A model generated the notes under the pieces. The model searched no databases, had not been told where the DNA came from, and saw only the letters and a program-made list of their open reading frames with translations. From the NCBI RefSeq assembly GCF_030758755.1, contig NZ_CP132387.1:1612001-1676000 (forward strand): a DNA stretch of 64,000 bases. Direction: 5' to 3'. This DNA is from Bartonella apihabitans (GTDB taxonomy: Bacteria; Pseudomonadota; Alphaproteobacteria; Rhizobiales; Rhizobiaceae). Below, one piece after another: positions 18,311-28,069 of this stretch. The first letter of the stretch is position 1. Every line of letters begins with the position of its first letter. The position numbers and the translations under genes were made by a program.

Positions 18311-18904
18311 ATGAACCGTTCCATCCAAATTCAGTGGCGTAAAGTCGTTCTTCTCTTTGCGTTGGCTTTATTTACAAATATCGGATTGATACCGGCGCAG
18401 GCTCAGACCCAGCAGCAAAACGGGCGCTATTCGGCACAGGAAATTATTGATTCCGGCCACCGCTTTTTTGGTGATGCAGCAGGCAGCATGGCAACCGGAA
18501 TTGAAAAAGTATTTGCCAAATACGGTTTGCCGAATGGCTATATTCTGGGTGAAGAAGGCTCTGGCGCCATTATCGGCGGCCTTACCTATGGAGAGGGAAC
18601 GCTTTACACAAAAAACGCCGGTGACCATAAGGTTTTCTGGCAAGGCCCGACAGTCGGCTGGGATATTGGTGGTCAAGGGTCGCGGTTGATGATTCTGGTT
18701 TACGAGCTTGATAACGTCAATAACCTTTGGGGACGCTATGCAGGTATCTCTGGTTCAGCTTATTTTGTTGCAGGCGTAGGCTTTCATGTGCTTAAGAAAG
18801 GAAACATCCTTTTGGTACCGGTCAGAACCGGTGTTGGCGCACGTTTGGGGGTCAATATCGGCTATCTGAAATTGACACCGGCTGCCACCTGGAATCCGTT
18901 TTAA
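18311..18904 (+). CDS. eipA: EipA, periplasmic envelope-integrity protein (DUF1134)
   Basis: A 197-residue protein with an N-terminal signal peptide (hydrophobic ~13-25, cleavage near AQAQ). A glycine-rich small beta-barrel domain follows, with GEEGSGAIIGGL, WDIGGQGSR and GVGARLGVNIGYL, the hallmark of DUF1134. The Brucella orthologue EipA is periplasmic, linked to cell-envelope stability, and its promoter is CtrA-controlled. A single GANTC site at 18273 and TTAA-rich DNA lie in the 265-bp spacer shared with chpT, but I see no perfect CtrA box. Confidence 0.92.
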   Translation: MNRSIQIQWRKVVLLFALALFTNIGLIPAQAQTQQQNGRYSAQEIIDSGHRFFGDAAGSMATGIEKVFAKYGLPNGYILGEEGSGAIIGGLTYGEGTLYTKNAGDHKVFWQGPTVGWDIGGQGSRLMILVYELDNVNNLWGRYAGISGSAYFVAGVGFHVLKKGNILLVPVRTGVGARLGVNIGYLKLTPAATWNPF

Positions 18905-18931
18905 ACTTTTGTCCGGCTCCCGAGGCATTTT

Positions 18932-19756
18932 ATGCTTATCCAATCGGTACTGTTTTTCATTCTTGGCGTCGCTGCCACAACCTTTGTTCTTATTCTTTTA
19001 TCGCCGGCAATCTGGCGACGTGCGCTTTATCTAGCCCGTCAGGCAATTGCCGCCGAGGTACCGCTTTCCCTCACCGAAGTCGAGGCAGACAGGGATTTTT
19101 TACGTGCAAAACAGGCGGTTGAACTGGTCACGCGCGATGAAAAATTCGAACATCTCAATGAAAAATTTGCCACTCAGAAACGTGAACTTGATCAAGCCAA
19201 AGAGGAGCTTTTCCGTCTTGGTGATGCCGAACACCGTGCCGGACTGCTTGTCGAACAATTGGCAGACCAGACCGAAGAACTCGAAACCGAGCGGCAGCTT
19301 ACCGCCACACTTGAAGCCAATAAAGGCAAAGAACTTGCAGAAATCCGTGATCTGTTGCAACAGGAAAGACAGGCGAGCCGCGCTGAGGCCGACAGGACTG
19401 AGCAATTGAAAGCACTGGAAAAAGAAGTCGCAACTTTGAAAGAAGAAGTCGCGGCAGCAAAAAAGGAAGCCTTGGCAAATAAAACCACCAAAACCGATAT
19501 GGAAAATCTCAGGCAGGAAATTTTAAACACTGCTGCAAAATTCACCGCGGAAGTAGCAATTTCCGAAGGTGACACCTCCCCCATACCGGAGCTTGTTGGA
19601 AAAGTTCGCGATCGAAAAAGTCTGGCAGCACGCATAAAAAAAGAACTGAACAACCACAAAAAACAATCCGGTCAAAGCACTGCCAAAGTTGCAAAACCCG
19701 CTTCCCGTAAGAAAACGTCTACACGTAAAAAAACAACCAAATCGGCACAAAATTGA
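18932..19756 (+). CDS. Membrane-anchored coiled-coil protein, function unknown
   Basis: The 274-residue protein has one N-terminal membrane helix (residues ~5-27) followed by SPAIWRRALYLARQAIAAEVPLS, a motif I recognise from rhizobial proteins encoded next to DUF1134. Residues ~60-190 form a long coiled coil (QLADQTEELETERQ, LKALEKEVATLKEEVAAAKKE). The tail of about 50 residues is very rich in Lys, Thr and Ser, suggesting binding to nucleic acid, membrane or peptidoglycan. It starts 27 bp after eipA, so is probably in one operon with it. An envelope-structural role is an inference from that pairing. Confidence 0.75.
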   Translation: MLIQSVLFFILGVAATTFVLILLSPAIWRRALYLARQAIAAEVPLSLTEVEADRDFLRAKQAVELVTRDEKFEHLNEKFATQKRELDQAKEELFRLGDAEHRAGLLVEQLADQTEELETERQLTATLEANKGKELAEIRDLLQQERQASRAEADRTEQLKALEKEVATLKEEVAAAKKEALANKTTKTDMENLRQEILNTAAKFTAEVAISEGDTSPIPELVGKVRDRKSLAARIKKELNNHKKQSGQSTAKVAKPASRKKTSTRKKTTKSAQN

Positions 19757-20327
19757 ACTCTGACGGGCTTACCCGACAGAGTGCCGGACATCGTGAAAAA
19801 ATCACCAACAACAATTTTACCGGAAAGTTTTTCGTAGAAGCGCATGGGCTCACCGAAAGAGCCTTGTTGAAACCTTCCTTTTCTGACAAGTGTCAAAACC
19901 AACGGTCATTCTTTGAAAGCGGATGTAAGAAAAACCGCTAATACGAATCGGATGGAGAAAAGAAAGATCATCCATCCTATTTGCCGGTTTTTCTTTTTTC
20001 CTCGGAGAGTTCGAGAATATCGTTTCATTGCTGAAAGCTGCCTGAAGAGAATTTCATTCAAAAGCCCGCTATCGCGAAGAATATGCTGCTTGATCTTTTG
20101 GCTTCATCCCTTTCGCCTCTCGACACACAAAAAGAATTTTTCCGACAAAAAGAGAAAGCTGTGAATCAAAGGCGATAACTGTGCTTTGAAGACTTTCCCC
20201 CTTATAGCCTAATGCCGACAAAATGTTATAAATGGCTAGCTGGTTCAGCACCCGCAACAGGGTTTTAAGTGGCGGCAATAAAACAGCAAAGTCACCTTGA
20301 AAAACGGTTTTAACAGGGATCGGTAGG
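19757..20327. other. Intergenic gap before the NCS2 permease
   Basis: No gene seen. I looked for a purine-riboswitch fold in the 150 bases before the permease and did not find a convincing one. Confidence 0.5.
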
Positions 20328-21650
20328 ATGCTCGAAAAACTATTTCACTTGAAAGCGAACAATACGCGCACCGGTATTGAAATTGGTGCCGGTCTTACAA
20401 CTTTTTTGACCATGTCCTACATCCTTGCTGTCAACCCCACTATTCTGGGCGCTGCCGGAATGGATAAAGGGGCGGTTTTTGTAGCGACCTGTATTGCTGC
20501 CGCAGTCGGCTCTTTCATCATGGGGTTGCTTGCCAATTGGCCAATCGGCATGGCACCCGGTATGGGGCTCAATGCATTTTTTGCCTATTCGGTTGTCATT
20601 ACCATGGGCTATAGCTGGCAACAGGCTTTGGGAGCGGTTTTCCTTTCGGGCATTGTCTTTCTTATTTTAACAGCAACCGGTGTCAGACAATGGCTGATTG
20701 CCGGTGTGCCGAAGTCTTTGCGCAGTGCTATCGGTGCCGGTATCGGCATGTTTCTGGCCATTGTGGCGTTCCAGAGTGCAGGCATTGTTATCAATAATGA
20801 TGCCACTCTGGTGGGGCTTGGCGATGTAACCAAAGCGGTGCCTGCCCTTGCCGGTATCGGGCTTTTTATTATTGTTGCCCTTGATGCTTTCAAAATACGC
20901 GGCGGCATTCTGATCGGTATTATTGCTGTAACCATTCTCTCTTTCATCTTTACCGATGACGGCTACAAGAGTTTTCAAGCGCTTGTTCATTCGGGCGGAA
21001 TTGCGCTTCCCCCTTCTGTTGCACCGACCTTCCTCCAGCTTGATATTGTGGGTGTATTGCATACCGGCATTTTCCACGTGCTTCTGGTTTTCGTGCTGGT
21101 TGAAATATTCGATGCCACCGGCACACTTGTCGGCGTTGGCAAACGCGCCGGTCTTATTCCCGACGACAAACCCAATAATCTCGGACGCGCACTTTTTGCC
21201 GATAGCACGGCCATTCTTGCAGGCTCCTTGATCGGTACAAGCTCCACCACCGCTTTTGTTGAAAGTGCCTCCGGCGTTGCTGCTGGCGGGCGCACAGGGC
21301 TCACGGCAATAACCGTTGGGGTATTCTTCCTGCTCGCTCTGTTTTTTGCTCCTGTCGCGCTTTCAATCCCTGCCTATGCCACCGCACCGGCATTGATTTT
21401 TGTTGCCTGTCTGATGATGCGTGAATTTGCCGAAATCAATTGGGACGACATTGTCGAGGCAGTTCCGGCAGCACTCACCGCTCTTTTGATGCCGTTTACC
21501 TATTCCATCGCCAATGGCCTTGCCTTCGGCTTCATAAGCTATGCTATTTTGAAAACAATTACCGGTAAATGGCGTGATGTTCACCCTGCAACGTGGATTA
21601 TCGCTCTCCTCTTCATCATACGTTTTCTGATCGAAGGCGGGGTGTTCTAA
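20328..21650 (+). CDS. NCS2-family purine permease (AzgA/PbuG type)
   Basis: A 440-residue inner-membrane transporter, predicted 12-14 helices, of the NCS2/AzgA branch that imports hypoxanthine, guanine or adenine with protons. Family motifs are present: TTFLTMSYILAVNP near residue 25, GLLANWPIGMAPGMGLNAFFAY near residue 65 and GTSSTTAFVESASGVAAGGRTGL near residue 305. Length is normal. It is a single gene flanked by long spacers. Exact base specificity is not readable. Confidence 0.92.
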   Translation: MLEKLFHLKANNTRTGIEIGAGLTTFLTMSYILAVNPTILGAAGMDKGAVFVATCIAAAVGSFIMGLLANWPIGMAPGMGLNAFFAYSVVITMGYSWQQALGAVFLSGIVFLILTATGVRQWLIAGVPKSLRSAIGAGIGMFLAIVAFQSAGIVINNDATLVGLGDVTKAVPALAGIGLFIIVALDAFKIRGGILIGIIAVTILSFIFTDDGYKSFQALVHSGGIALPPSVAPTFLQLDIVGVLHTGIFHVLLVFVLVEIFDATGTLVGVGKRAGLIPDDKPNNLGRALFADSTAILAGSLIGTSSTTAFVESASGVAAGGRTGLTAITVGVFFLLALFFAPVALSIPAYATAPALIFVACLMMREFAEINWDDIVEAVPAALTALLMPFTYSIANGLAFGFISYAILKTITGKWRDVHPATWIIALLFIIRFLIEGGVF

Positions 21651-22136
21651 AGCGGCTATTCCGTTCACCCGTCGTTAAGGCGGGAGTTCCTAAAATGGAT
21701 AAACGTTCTCTCCCTTATTGAGACGGGGGATTCCAGAAGGCTTATACCCTCTCCCCTTCTTTGCAAGAGAGTGCTCGCCAATTTTTGGCCTCTAAAATCT
21801 TTCCGGTTGTCAGGCATAGCGTAGGTTTTTAGACGAGTGCTTGGTCCTTTCCAAGCTTCTGCTTTTCATCCATTCATTGAACCGGTTGTGAAAATTCTGA
21901 AATCAATAAAGCGAATCCGCATTTCTTGGGAAAAGAAAGGGGGCACAAAAATTTACAGCCATTGTTTTGTTGAGAAAGCGATCGCATTCTTTGTCTTTTC
22001 ACATGGGATAAACGACAAGCATAATGAGAAAAAGCATCAAGAGGAATGGAAAAGACAAGCCCGATGGACAAGACGTTTTTAAGACGAATAAATTCATTAC
22101 CTAATAAATTCAATACCCGATAAATTTTTTTCAGGC
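21651..22136. other. Intergenic gap between converging genes
   Basis: No gene seen. Small frames here lack ribosome-binding sites or family features. Confidence 0.5.
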
Positions 22137-22165
22137 AAAAAAAAGACCGGCACGAAACCGGTCTT
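22137..22165 (-). terminator. Intrinsic terminator of the DegT-family gene
   Basis: AAGACCGG/CCGGTCTT stem with an A-run on the plus side, i.e. eight Us in the minus direction, about 60 bp after the aminotransferase gene. Confidence 0.8.
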
Positions 22166-22222
22166 CTTCTTTATTCCTGATTGCTATTGCCGATCGTTCG
22201 GTTGGCGATAGCAAAGCTTTTC

Positions 22223-23340
22223 TCACTTGCCACAAAATTCTCTGATCAAGCCGATAATTTTGTCCTGATCGCTTTCCGGCAAATAAGGATGCATCGGCAA
22301 GCTCAAAACGTGATCGGCTGCATGTTCGGAAACCGGCAGGCCACCTTTGGCTTGCGGGAAATGACGATAGGCTGTCTGCAAATGCAACGGCTTGATATAA
22401 TAGATCATGGATGGAATACCGGCATTTTTGAGGTGTGCCTGAAGCCCGTTACGGTCTTCTACAACGATTGTGTATTGGGCAAAGGCCGAGCGCGACCCTT
22501 TTTCGATTTTCGGGGTTTTGACAACGTCTTTCAAACCATCGCTATAACGTTTGCCAATAACAGCGCGTTTTTCCATCTCGTCTTCAAGAATATCGAGTTT
22601 CTGCAACAGAATGGCAGCTTGAATGGTATCAAGACGCGAGTTCAAACCAATGCGGACATTGTCATATTGGGATGAACCTTTGCCGTGGAAATAGATTGAA
22701 CGCAGACGTTCGGCAAGGTCATCATCATCGGTAAACATTGCGCCGCCATCACCATAGCAGCCGAGCGGCTTTGCCGGATAAAAACTCGTTGCGCCGACAT
22801 TACCGAACGCCCCGCACATGGCATTTTCATGTTTTCCGCCAATGGCTTGGGCTGCATCTTCAATGATAAACAGGTTTTCTTTGGCGGCAACTGCCGAAAT
22901 TCTGTTATAGTCGGCAGGAAGACCAAAGAGATCAACCGGAATGATCGCCCGAGGTGTCAGGCGGCCTTCTTTTTTGATCATTGCAATGGCTTCTTCAAGT
23001 TTTGCCGGATCCATATTGAAAGTATCGGGCAGAATATCGACAAAAACCGGTTCTGCACCGGTTAATGCAACAACTTCGGCGGTTGCAGCAAATGTAAAGC
23101 TTGGACAGAAAACAGCATCTCCCGGTCCGATATTTTCAGCCATAAGAGGCATCAACAATGCGTCAGTGCCGTTCGAGCAGCCAATCACATGTTTGACGCC
23201 GATATAATCGGCCATACGTTTTTCGAATTCTTCGACTTCCGCCCGAGAATATATTTGCCACTTTCAATCACATGGGCAATAGCCGTATTGATTTTATCTT
23301 TAATACGCGCCCTTTGCGCTCCAAGATCTATAAATTGCAT
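22223..23340 (-). pseudogene. DegT/DnrJ/EryC1 aminotransferase, frameshifted near the 5' end
   Basis: PLP-dependent sugar aminotransferase family that converts keto-sugars of nucleotide-sugar pathways to amino-sugars. The main frame (22223-23215) has GCSNGTDALLM, EDAAQAIGG and the lysine loop GATSFYPAKPLG. The true start is the ATG at 23340 (MQFIDLGAQRARIKDK). That segment runs to KYILG and then loses frame in the GGGCGG stretch at about 23241-23245. Adding one C restores ILGPEVEEFEKRMADYIG, the normal family sequence. It is therefore a one-base deletion, real or artefactual. The oxidoreductase gene 125 bp upstream is a likely pathway partner. Confidence 0.83.
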
Positions 23341-23465
23341 ATTCACTCCGTTGCTATCAATTGTTTAGCTGGCCGAATCATTCATTGGCACGGCTGGCCT
23401 AACATAACGCGTTATACGAACAATATGTAATCAAAGTTCTATGACGCATGTAACAGCTTTTTACA

Positions 23466-24473
23466 TTATTTCTTTGCCGTATCTTTATTTTTAGCCTGCG
23501 TTTTACCGGCAATTTCCTTTGCTTTATGGTGGACACTGCCGGCCGTCAGAATACGCAGAACGGCAATGGCCTCGTCGCCATTGGTGCGGGGTTCCTCACG
23601 GGTTTCAATGCAATGCAGGAAATGCTGCAATTCGCGGGTAAGCGGCATTGCTTCCTCAACCGGAATATATTCCGGCTCGTCGGCGGTAAATGCCCATTGA
23701 TTATTATCCTGCCAAACCTCGAAACGATAAATGGCAAGCTTTCTTCCCCACGGTTCGACATCATCGAACACGGCCATGGCTTTGGTGCCAACCACAGTCA
23801 AACGACGTTCGCGATAGGGATTGAGGCGCGACGCAAAAAGGTGGCTGCGCATGCCATTGGGAAACTTCATATGGACATGGGCAAAGTCGGACAAATTGTC
23901 GATAATCGCCGCGCCCTCGCCGTGAATTTCCGACGGTTCACATTTTGTTATAGCCAGAATCATTGAAAGGTCGTGGGGCGCAAGATCCCACAATGCATCA
24001 CTTTCGGTGTGGAATTTGCCAAGCCCCAGACGGTGCGCATGGATATAGCGCACTTCGCCCAACGCCCCTTGATTGACAAGTTCAAGCAATTTTTCAAATG
24101 CCGGATGGTAGCGCAATACATGCCCCACCATGAAGATGCGCTTATGTTCGCGTGCAATACGCACTTCGCGCTCTGCATCCTCGACATTAAGCGCAATCGG
24201 TTTTTCAACCAGCACATCCTTGCCGCCTTCAATCGCCCTGATGGCGTTTTCCGCATGAAACTGCGGAGGCAGTGCCAGAACCATAGCATCTATATCTTTG
24301 CGGGTGAAAACCTCGTCAACGGGGATTGCCTCGACATCGTGTTCTGCTGCAAACCCTTCCGCACGATGAACGTTCACGTCGGAAACGGCTGCGAGCGCTC
24401 CCAAACTTTTCAAGGTACGTATGTGATTGCTCCCCCAATAACCACATCCCAAAACTGCTACGCGTGGAGCCAT
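23466..24473 (-). CDS. Gfo/Idh/MocA-family sugar dehydrogenase
   Basis: A 335-residue NAD(P)-dependent oxidoreductase with the N-terminal Rossmann motif VAVLGCGYWGSNH, the family signature VEKPIALNVEDAE near residue 92 and a C-terminal substrate domain with WDLAPHDLSMI. The GYWG variant with HRLGLG and LAPHD is typical of WbpB/WlbA-like enzymes that oxidise UDP-GlcNAc-uronate, and the following DegT aminotransferase would be the WbpE/WlbC-like next step. Together they suggest synthesis of a 2,3-diamino or 3-amino sugar for surface glycan. The pathway is inferred; no acyltransferase is nearby. Confidence 0.85.
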   Translation of the reverse strand: MAPRVAVLGCGYWGSNHIRTLKSLGALAAVSDVNVHRAEGFAAEHDVEAIPVDEVFTRKDIDAMVLALPPQFHAENAIRAIEGGKDVLVEKPIALNVEDAEREVRIAREHKRIFMVGHVLRYHPAFEKLLELVNQGALGEVRYIHAHRLGLGKFHTESDALWDLAPHDLSMILAITKCEPSEIHGEGAAIIDNLSDFAHVHMKFPNGMRSHLFASRLNPYRERRLTVVGTKAMAVFDDVEPWGRKLAIYRFEVWQDNNQWAFTADEPEYIPVEEAMPLTRELQHFLHCIETREEPRTNGDEAIAVLRILTAGSVHHKAKEIAGKTQAKNKDTAKK

Positions 24474-24644
24474 TGTCTATGCCTTATCCTTATTGCTGAA
24501 CTAAAAAGCAATATCTTATCTGTTCAATATCGGTCATGAACGCCATTGACAAGAGAAAAGCTCAAAAACGATGCTTGACAGAGTGGGATTGAACCCCTTA
24601 TATCGCCGCCACGGCTAAATGTTTTTTAAAAAGACATTTTTTGT

Positions 24645-24721
24645 GGCGGAGTAGCTCAGTAGGTCAGAGCAGAGGAATCATAATCCTTGTGTCGGGGGTT
24701 CAAATCCCTCCTCCGCTACCA
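24645..24721 (+). tRNA. tRNA-Met (anticodon CAT)
   Basis: Complete 77-nt cloverleaf with encoded CCA: acceptor GGCGGAG/CTCCGCT (first pair G-U), D arm AGCTCAGTAGGTCAGAGC, anticodon stem GAGGA/TCCTT with loop ATCATAA, and T arm GGGGGTTCAAATCCCTC. The body matches alphaproteobacterial elongator tRNA-Met. A lysidine-modified tRNA-Ile2 also has CAT but a different acceptor. Confidence 0.9.
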
Positions 24722-25858
24722 AAGCCGCCGTTTTCCCCCTTTTTGATCGCTTCCCGCATAATCGCTTTTAATAGCTATCCGCTTGATCGCTCCATTCATA
24801 ACGATAAAGTCTTTCATAATGGCTTTCGTCTCGGAAAATCGGGAGTCTTGGGTTTTTAAAAAATTTGGTCCCGAGGTGCTGCCTCCAAGTCTTACTGTTT
24901 CAACTTAAAAAACGCCCTTAAAAAACGTGCCTTTAAAAATCCGTTCAACTATTCAAAAAAGCGTTATTCTTTTTTGAATGGAAAAATTGCCGATATTTTC
25001 TTTCCTCATCAATTTTAAATAATCTTTGTATCATTATGGGACACAACAGCCGGTTTTGATATTTCCGCTTGAAGCTTTCCTTCGTTTTGAAGCCGCGAAC
25101 TTCTTGCGGTTATGAGATTTCCGGATTGTTTCGCCTCTTCCCCCATCATTTTAGTTACTTTTCCAAGTCGGGCTTATCCGGTTTTATTGAAACCTTTGAT
25201 CTCGTGTTTTGGAGACTAAAAACACCGGCAAATGAACGAACCAATCCAGATGGATTTGTTGTTTTGTTTCTGCTGCTCGCTTTTTGGCAAGCCACCCATG
25301 TGGCGCTTTGTGATTCGTTTTGCCTTTCTCGTCTGTGGTCAAAAACATGAGTGTCGGAGGAAAAGCATTAAATATTCCAACTTCTCCCCAATCCCTTTAT
25401 TTTTCCAATTTTTCCCGTCCACCGATTTTCAGCTATTTTTCGACAGTCTCGCTTAACCTATGATGCTTCATGAGAGAGGCTTCCTTCAAAAAATAAATTG
25501 TCAGGGAAGAAGAGTGCCTCAACGGGGCTAAATTTTTAATGCCCGAAATATCAAAGCGGTTTTCGCACTATTTGGCTGTTTTCTTGCGGGCTTTTTTTCA
25601 AAATAATTTTCAACAGTTTTTCGGGGCTAAAGTTGTTTCCACCCGATTACACCTCGTGGAAGCAATTTATCTCGGTTTAAAGCCCCAAGAGAAGCGACAA
25701 TTTTTATTGGAGTGTCCTGTTTATTGCCGGTTAAAAATGGCATTATTGTTAAATGTGGGGTAAGAACCCCCCATTGATTGACAAAATGGCGATCATTTTG
25801 CCAAGGCGAAGAAATGACCGCAATTTTTACCTGTTGCGCCTGATAATAGAGAATATTG
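24722..25858. other. Long intergenic gap before fhs
   Basis: Over 1.1 kb without a gene I can support. It is T-rich on the plus strand with scattered short frames and no clear ribosome-binding sites. Close to fhs there is a perfect 7-bp inverted repeat, listed separately. Confidence 0.5.
25778..25800 (+). promoter_or_regulatory. TTGACA box overlapping an inverted repeat upstream of fhs
   Basis: TTGACA (25778-25783) runs into CAAAATG-GCGAT-CATTTTG (25782-25800), a perfect 7-bp inverted repeat 59 bp before the fhs start. It could be an operator, but I do not recognise it and no good -10 is spaced from the TTGACA. Confidence 0.35.
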
Positions 25859-27532
25859 ATGAATCTTTCAGATATTGAAATAGCCCGTCAAGCAACCAAA
25901 CTTCCTATCCGTGACATTGCCGCCAAGCTTGATATTCCTTATGAGGATATTGTTCCTTACGGCCATGACAAGGCAAAAATCAGCGCAAAATACATCGAGA
26001 CGCTCAAAAACAATAAAAACGGCAAACTTATTCTGGTGACTGCCATTAACCCGACACCGGCAGGTGAAGGAAAAACCACGACAACAATCGGCCTTACCGA
26101 TGCGCTCAATCATATTGGCAAAAAGGCTGTTGCAGCGTTACGCGAGCCCTCTCTCGGCCCCAATTTCGGACAGAAAGGTGGGGCAGCCGGTGGCGGCCGT
26201 TCGCAAGTCATTCCGATGGAAGACATCAATTTGCATTTCACCGGTGATTTTCACGCCATCACATCGGCCAATAATCTTCTTGCCGCAATGGTGGATAACC
26301 ACATTTATTGGGGCAATGAGCAGAATATCGACTCCCGCCGGATTACATGGAAACGCGTTGTCGACATGAATGACCGCGCGCTTCGTGACATTGTTCTTTC
26401 CCTTGGCGGGGTCAAAAACGGGTTTTGCCGCCAAAGCGGCTTCGACATTACGGTGGCCTCCGAAATCATGGCAATTTTCTGCCTTTCCGAAAACCTTGCC
26501 GATCTGACAAAGCGCTTAGGTAAAATCATTATCGGTTACCGTTACGATAAAACGCCGGTCACCGCTTCCGACATTCACGCAGAAGGTGCAATGGCGGTTT
26601 TGTTGCGCGATGCATTGGCGCCCAATCTGGTGCAGACAATCGAACACAATCCGGCTTTTATCCATGGTGGTCCTTTTGCCAATATTGCCCATGGTTGCAA
26701 CTCGGTCATTGCCACCAAAACCGCGTTGAAGCTTGCCGATTATGTCGTCACAGAAGCGGGTTTCGGTGCTGATCTTGGAGCTGAAAAATTCTTCGACATC
26801 AAATGCCGCAAAGCCGGATTAAAGCCTGATGCAACCGTCATTGTTGCAACAATCCGTGCATTGAAAATGAATGGTGGCGTTGCAAAAGCCGATCTTGCCC
26901 ATGAAAATGTTGCGGCATTGAAAAAAGGCACAGCCAATTTGTTGCGCCATATTTCGAACATGGGAAAATATGGTGTACCGGTCATTGTGGCGGTCAATTA
27001 TTTCAATTCCGACACCGATGCGGAAATAGACGTTTTAAAGAAAGCCGTTTCCAAAACCGGCCATCAGGCCATTATTTGCCACCATTGGGAAAAAGGTGGT
27101 GAAGGTGCCGAAGAACTGGCGCGCGCTGTCGTGCAGATGATTTCCGAAAATAAAAGCAACTTCCACCCACTTTATGCCGACAACTTGCCGCTGGAAGAGA
27201 AGATCAGCACCATTGTGCGCGAGATTTATGGCGGGCGTGGTGCCGATATTCCGGCCAATATTCTGAGCCAATTGAAGGCTTGGGATGAGGAAGGTTACGG
27301 GAATTTGCCGGTTTGCATGGCAAAAACGCAATATTCATTTTCGGCCGACCCGAAATTGTTGGGCGCGCCGGAAAATTTCACCATTCCTGTACGCGAGGTC
27401 AAATTGAGTGCCGGTGCGGGATTTGTTGTGGTGATTTGCGGTGATATCATGACCATGCCGGGGCTTCCCCGCCACCCCATGGCTGAAAAAATCCACCTTG
27501 ATGAAAACGGTGAAATCGAAGGCCTTTCGTAA
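25859..27532 (+). CDS. fhs: Formate-tetrahydrofolate ligase
   Basis: Joins formate to tetrahydrofolate using ATP, giving 10-formyl-THF for purine and formyl-Met synthesis and one-carbon metabolism. The 557-residue protein has the nucleotide loop [14 protein letters not shown] near residue 65, [18 protein letters not shown], and [12 protein letters not shown], all family hallmarks at normal length. An in-frame TTG precedes the ATG at 25859, which I take as start. Monocistronic. Confidence 0.96.
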   Translation: MNLSDIEIARQATKLPIRDIAAKLDIPYEDIVPYGHDKAKISAKYIETLKNNKNGKLILVTAINPTPAGEGKTTTTIGLTDALNHIGKKAVAALREPSLGPNFGQKGGAAGGGRSQVIPMEDINLHFTGDFHAITSANNLLAAMVDNHIYWGNEQNIDSRRITWKRVVDMNDRALRDIVLSLGGVKNGFCRQSGFDITVASEIMAIFCLSENLADLTKRLGKIIIGYRYDKTPVTASDIHAEGAMAVLLRDALAPNLVQTIEHNPAFIHGGPFANIAHGCNSVIATKTALKLADYVVTEAGFGADLGAEKFFDIKCRKAGLKPDATVIVATIRALKMNGGVAKADLAHENVAALKKGTANLLRHISNMGKYGVPVIVAVNYFNSDTDAEIDVLKKAVSKTGHQAIICHHWEKGGEGAEELARAVVQMISENKSNFHPLYADNLPLEEKISTIVREIYGGRGADIPANILSQLKAWDEEGYGNLPVCMAKTQYSFSADPKLLGAPENFTIPVREVKLSAGAGFVVVICGDIMTMPGLPRHPMAEKIHLDENGEIEGLS

Positions 27533-28016
27533 CCCCTCAACAATTTTCATAACGCTTTCAAACCGTCGGCTTAATTATTTGGCTGGCGGTTTGCGTAGCT
27601 TTATAGTGCGTAAATGCTCAATGCGTTAACGCTCAAATGTGCAAGGCTTGATAACGCTCAAATGCTTGAGACTTTCAAGTTTACTTGATTCTCGGCTGCT
27701 TCCCCTCATTTCAACTCGAAACTTTCAGTTTTTGCCTTTTCTCGTCTGCCTCGCCCTTCAAAAGCTTTCAATAAACGCCAGCGCGTGGGGCTCATGGCTT
27801 CGCTATTCCCTCGTCTTATTTTGTTCCTTTCCCCCTCCTCGCCTCTCTATTCCTTGCCTATCAAGCTCTGCACTTCCTGATCAGCGCATGTTTTCTTCTT
27901 CGTTTTTCTGTTCAATCGCCCTTCTATTTCTTCCCTTCTCTATCCTTTGCTTTGTTCACTGTTCCGTTTTGAAAGCCCTTGAGACTGACCGCCGTCTCAA
28001 AAATATTCGGAGCAAT
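27533..28016. other. Pyrimidine-rich intergenic gap after fhs
   Basis: About 480 bp, strongly C+T-rich on the plus strand (27670-27960). Short repeats of AACGCTCAAATG lie near 27625-27665. A TTGAGAC/GTCTCAA hairpin lies at about 27979-28000. No gene seen. Confidence 0.5.
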
Positions 28017-28047
28017 AAAAAACCCCGGTTGGAGACCGGGGTTTTGT
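28017..28047 (-). terminator. Intrinsic terminator of the first RND operon
   Basis: CCCCGGT/ACCGGGG stem with a run of six Us in the minus direction, about 22 bp after the RND transporter gene. Confidence 0.85.
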
Positions 28048-28069
28048 TTTTGGCTTTGTCAACAAGCAA

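Noticed and set aside
20170..20327. Possible purine riboswitch before the NCS2 permease
   Set aside because: I could not find the three-way junction core or conserved loop sequences of the purine class, only weak isolated hairpins.
25069..25350. 93-codon plus-strand frame before fhs
   Set aside because: Phe/Leu-rich translation of T-rich DNA, no start signal or similarity to known proteins.
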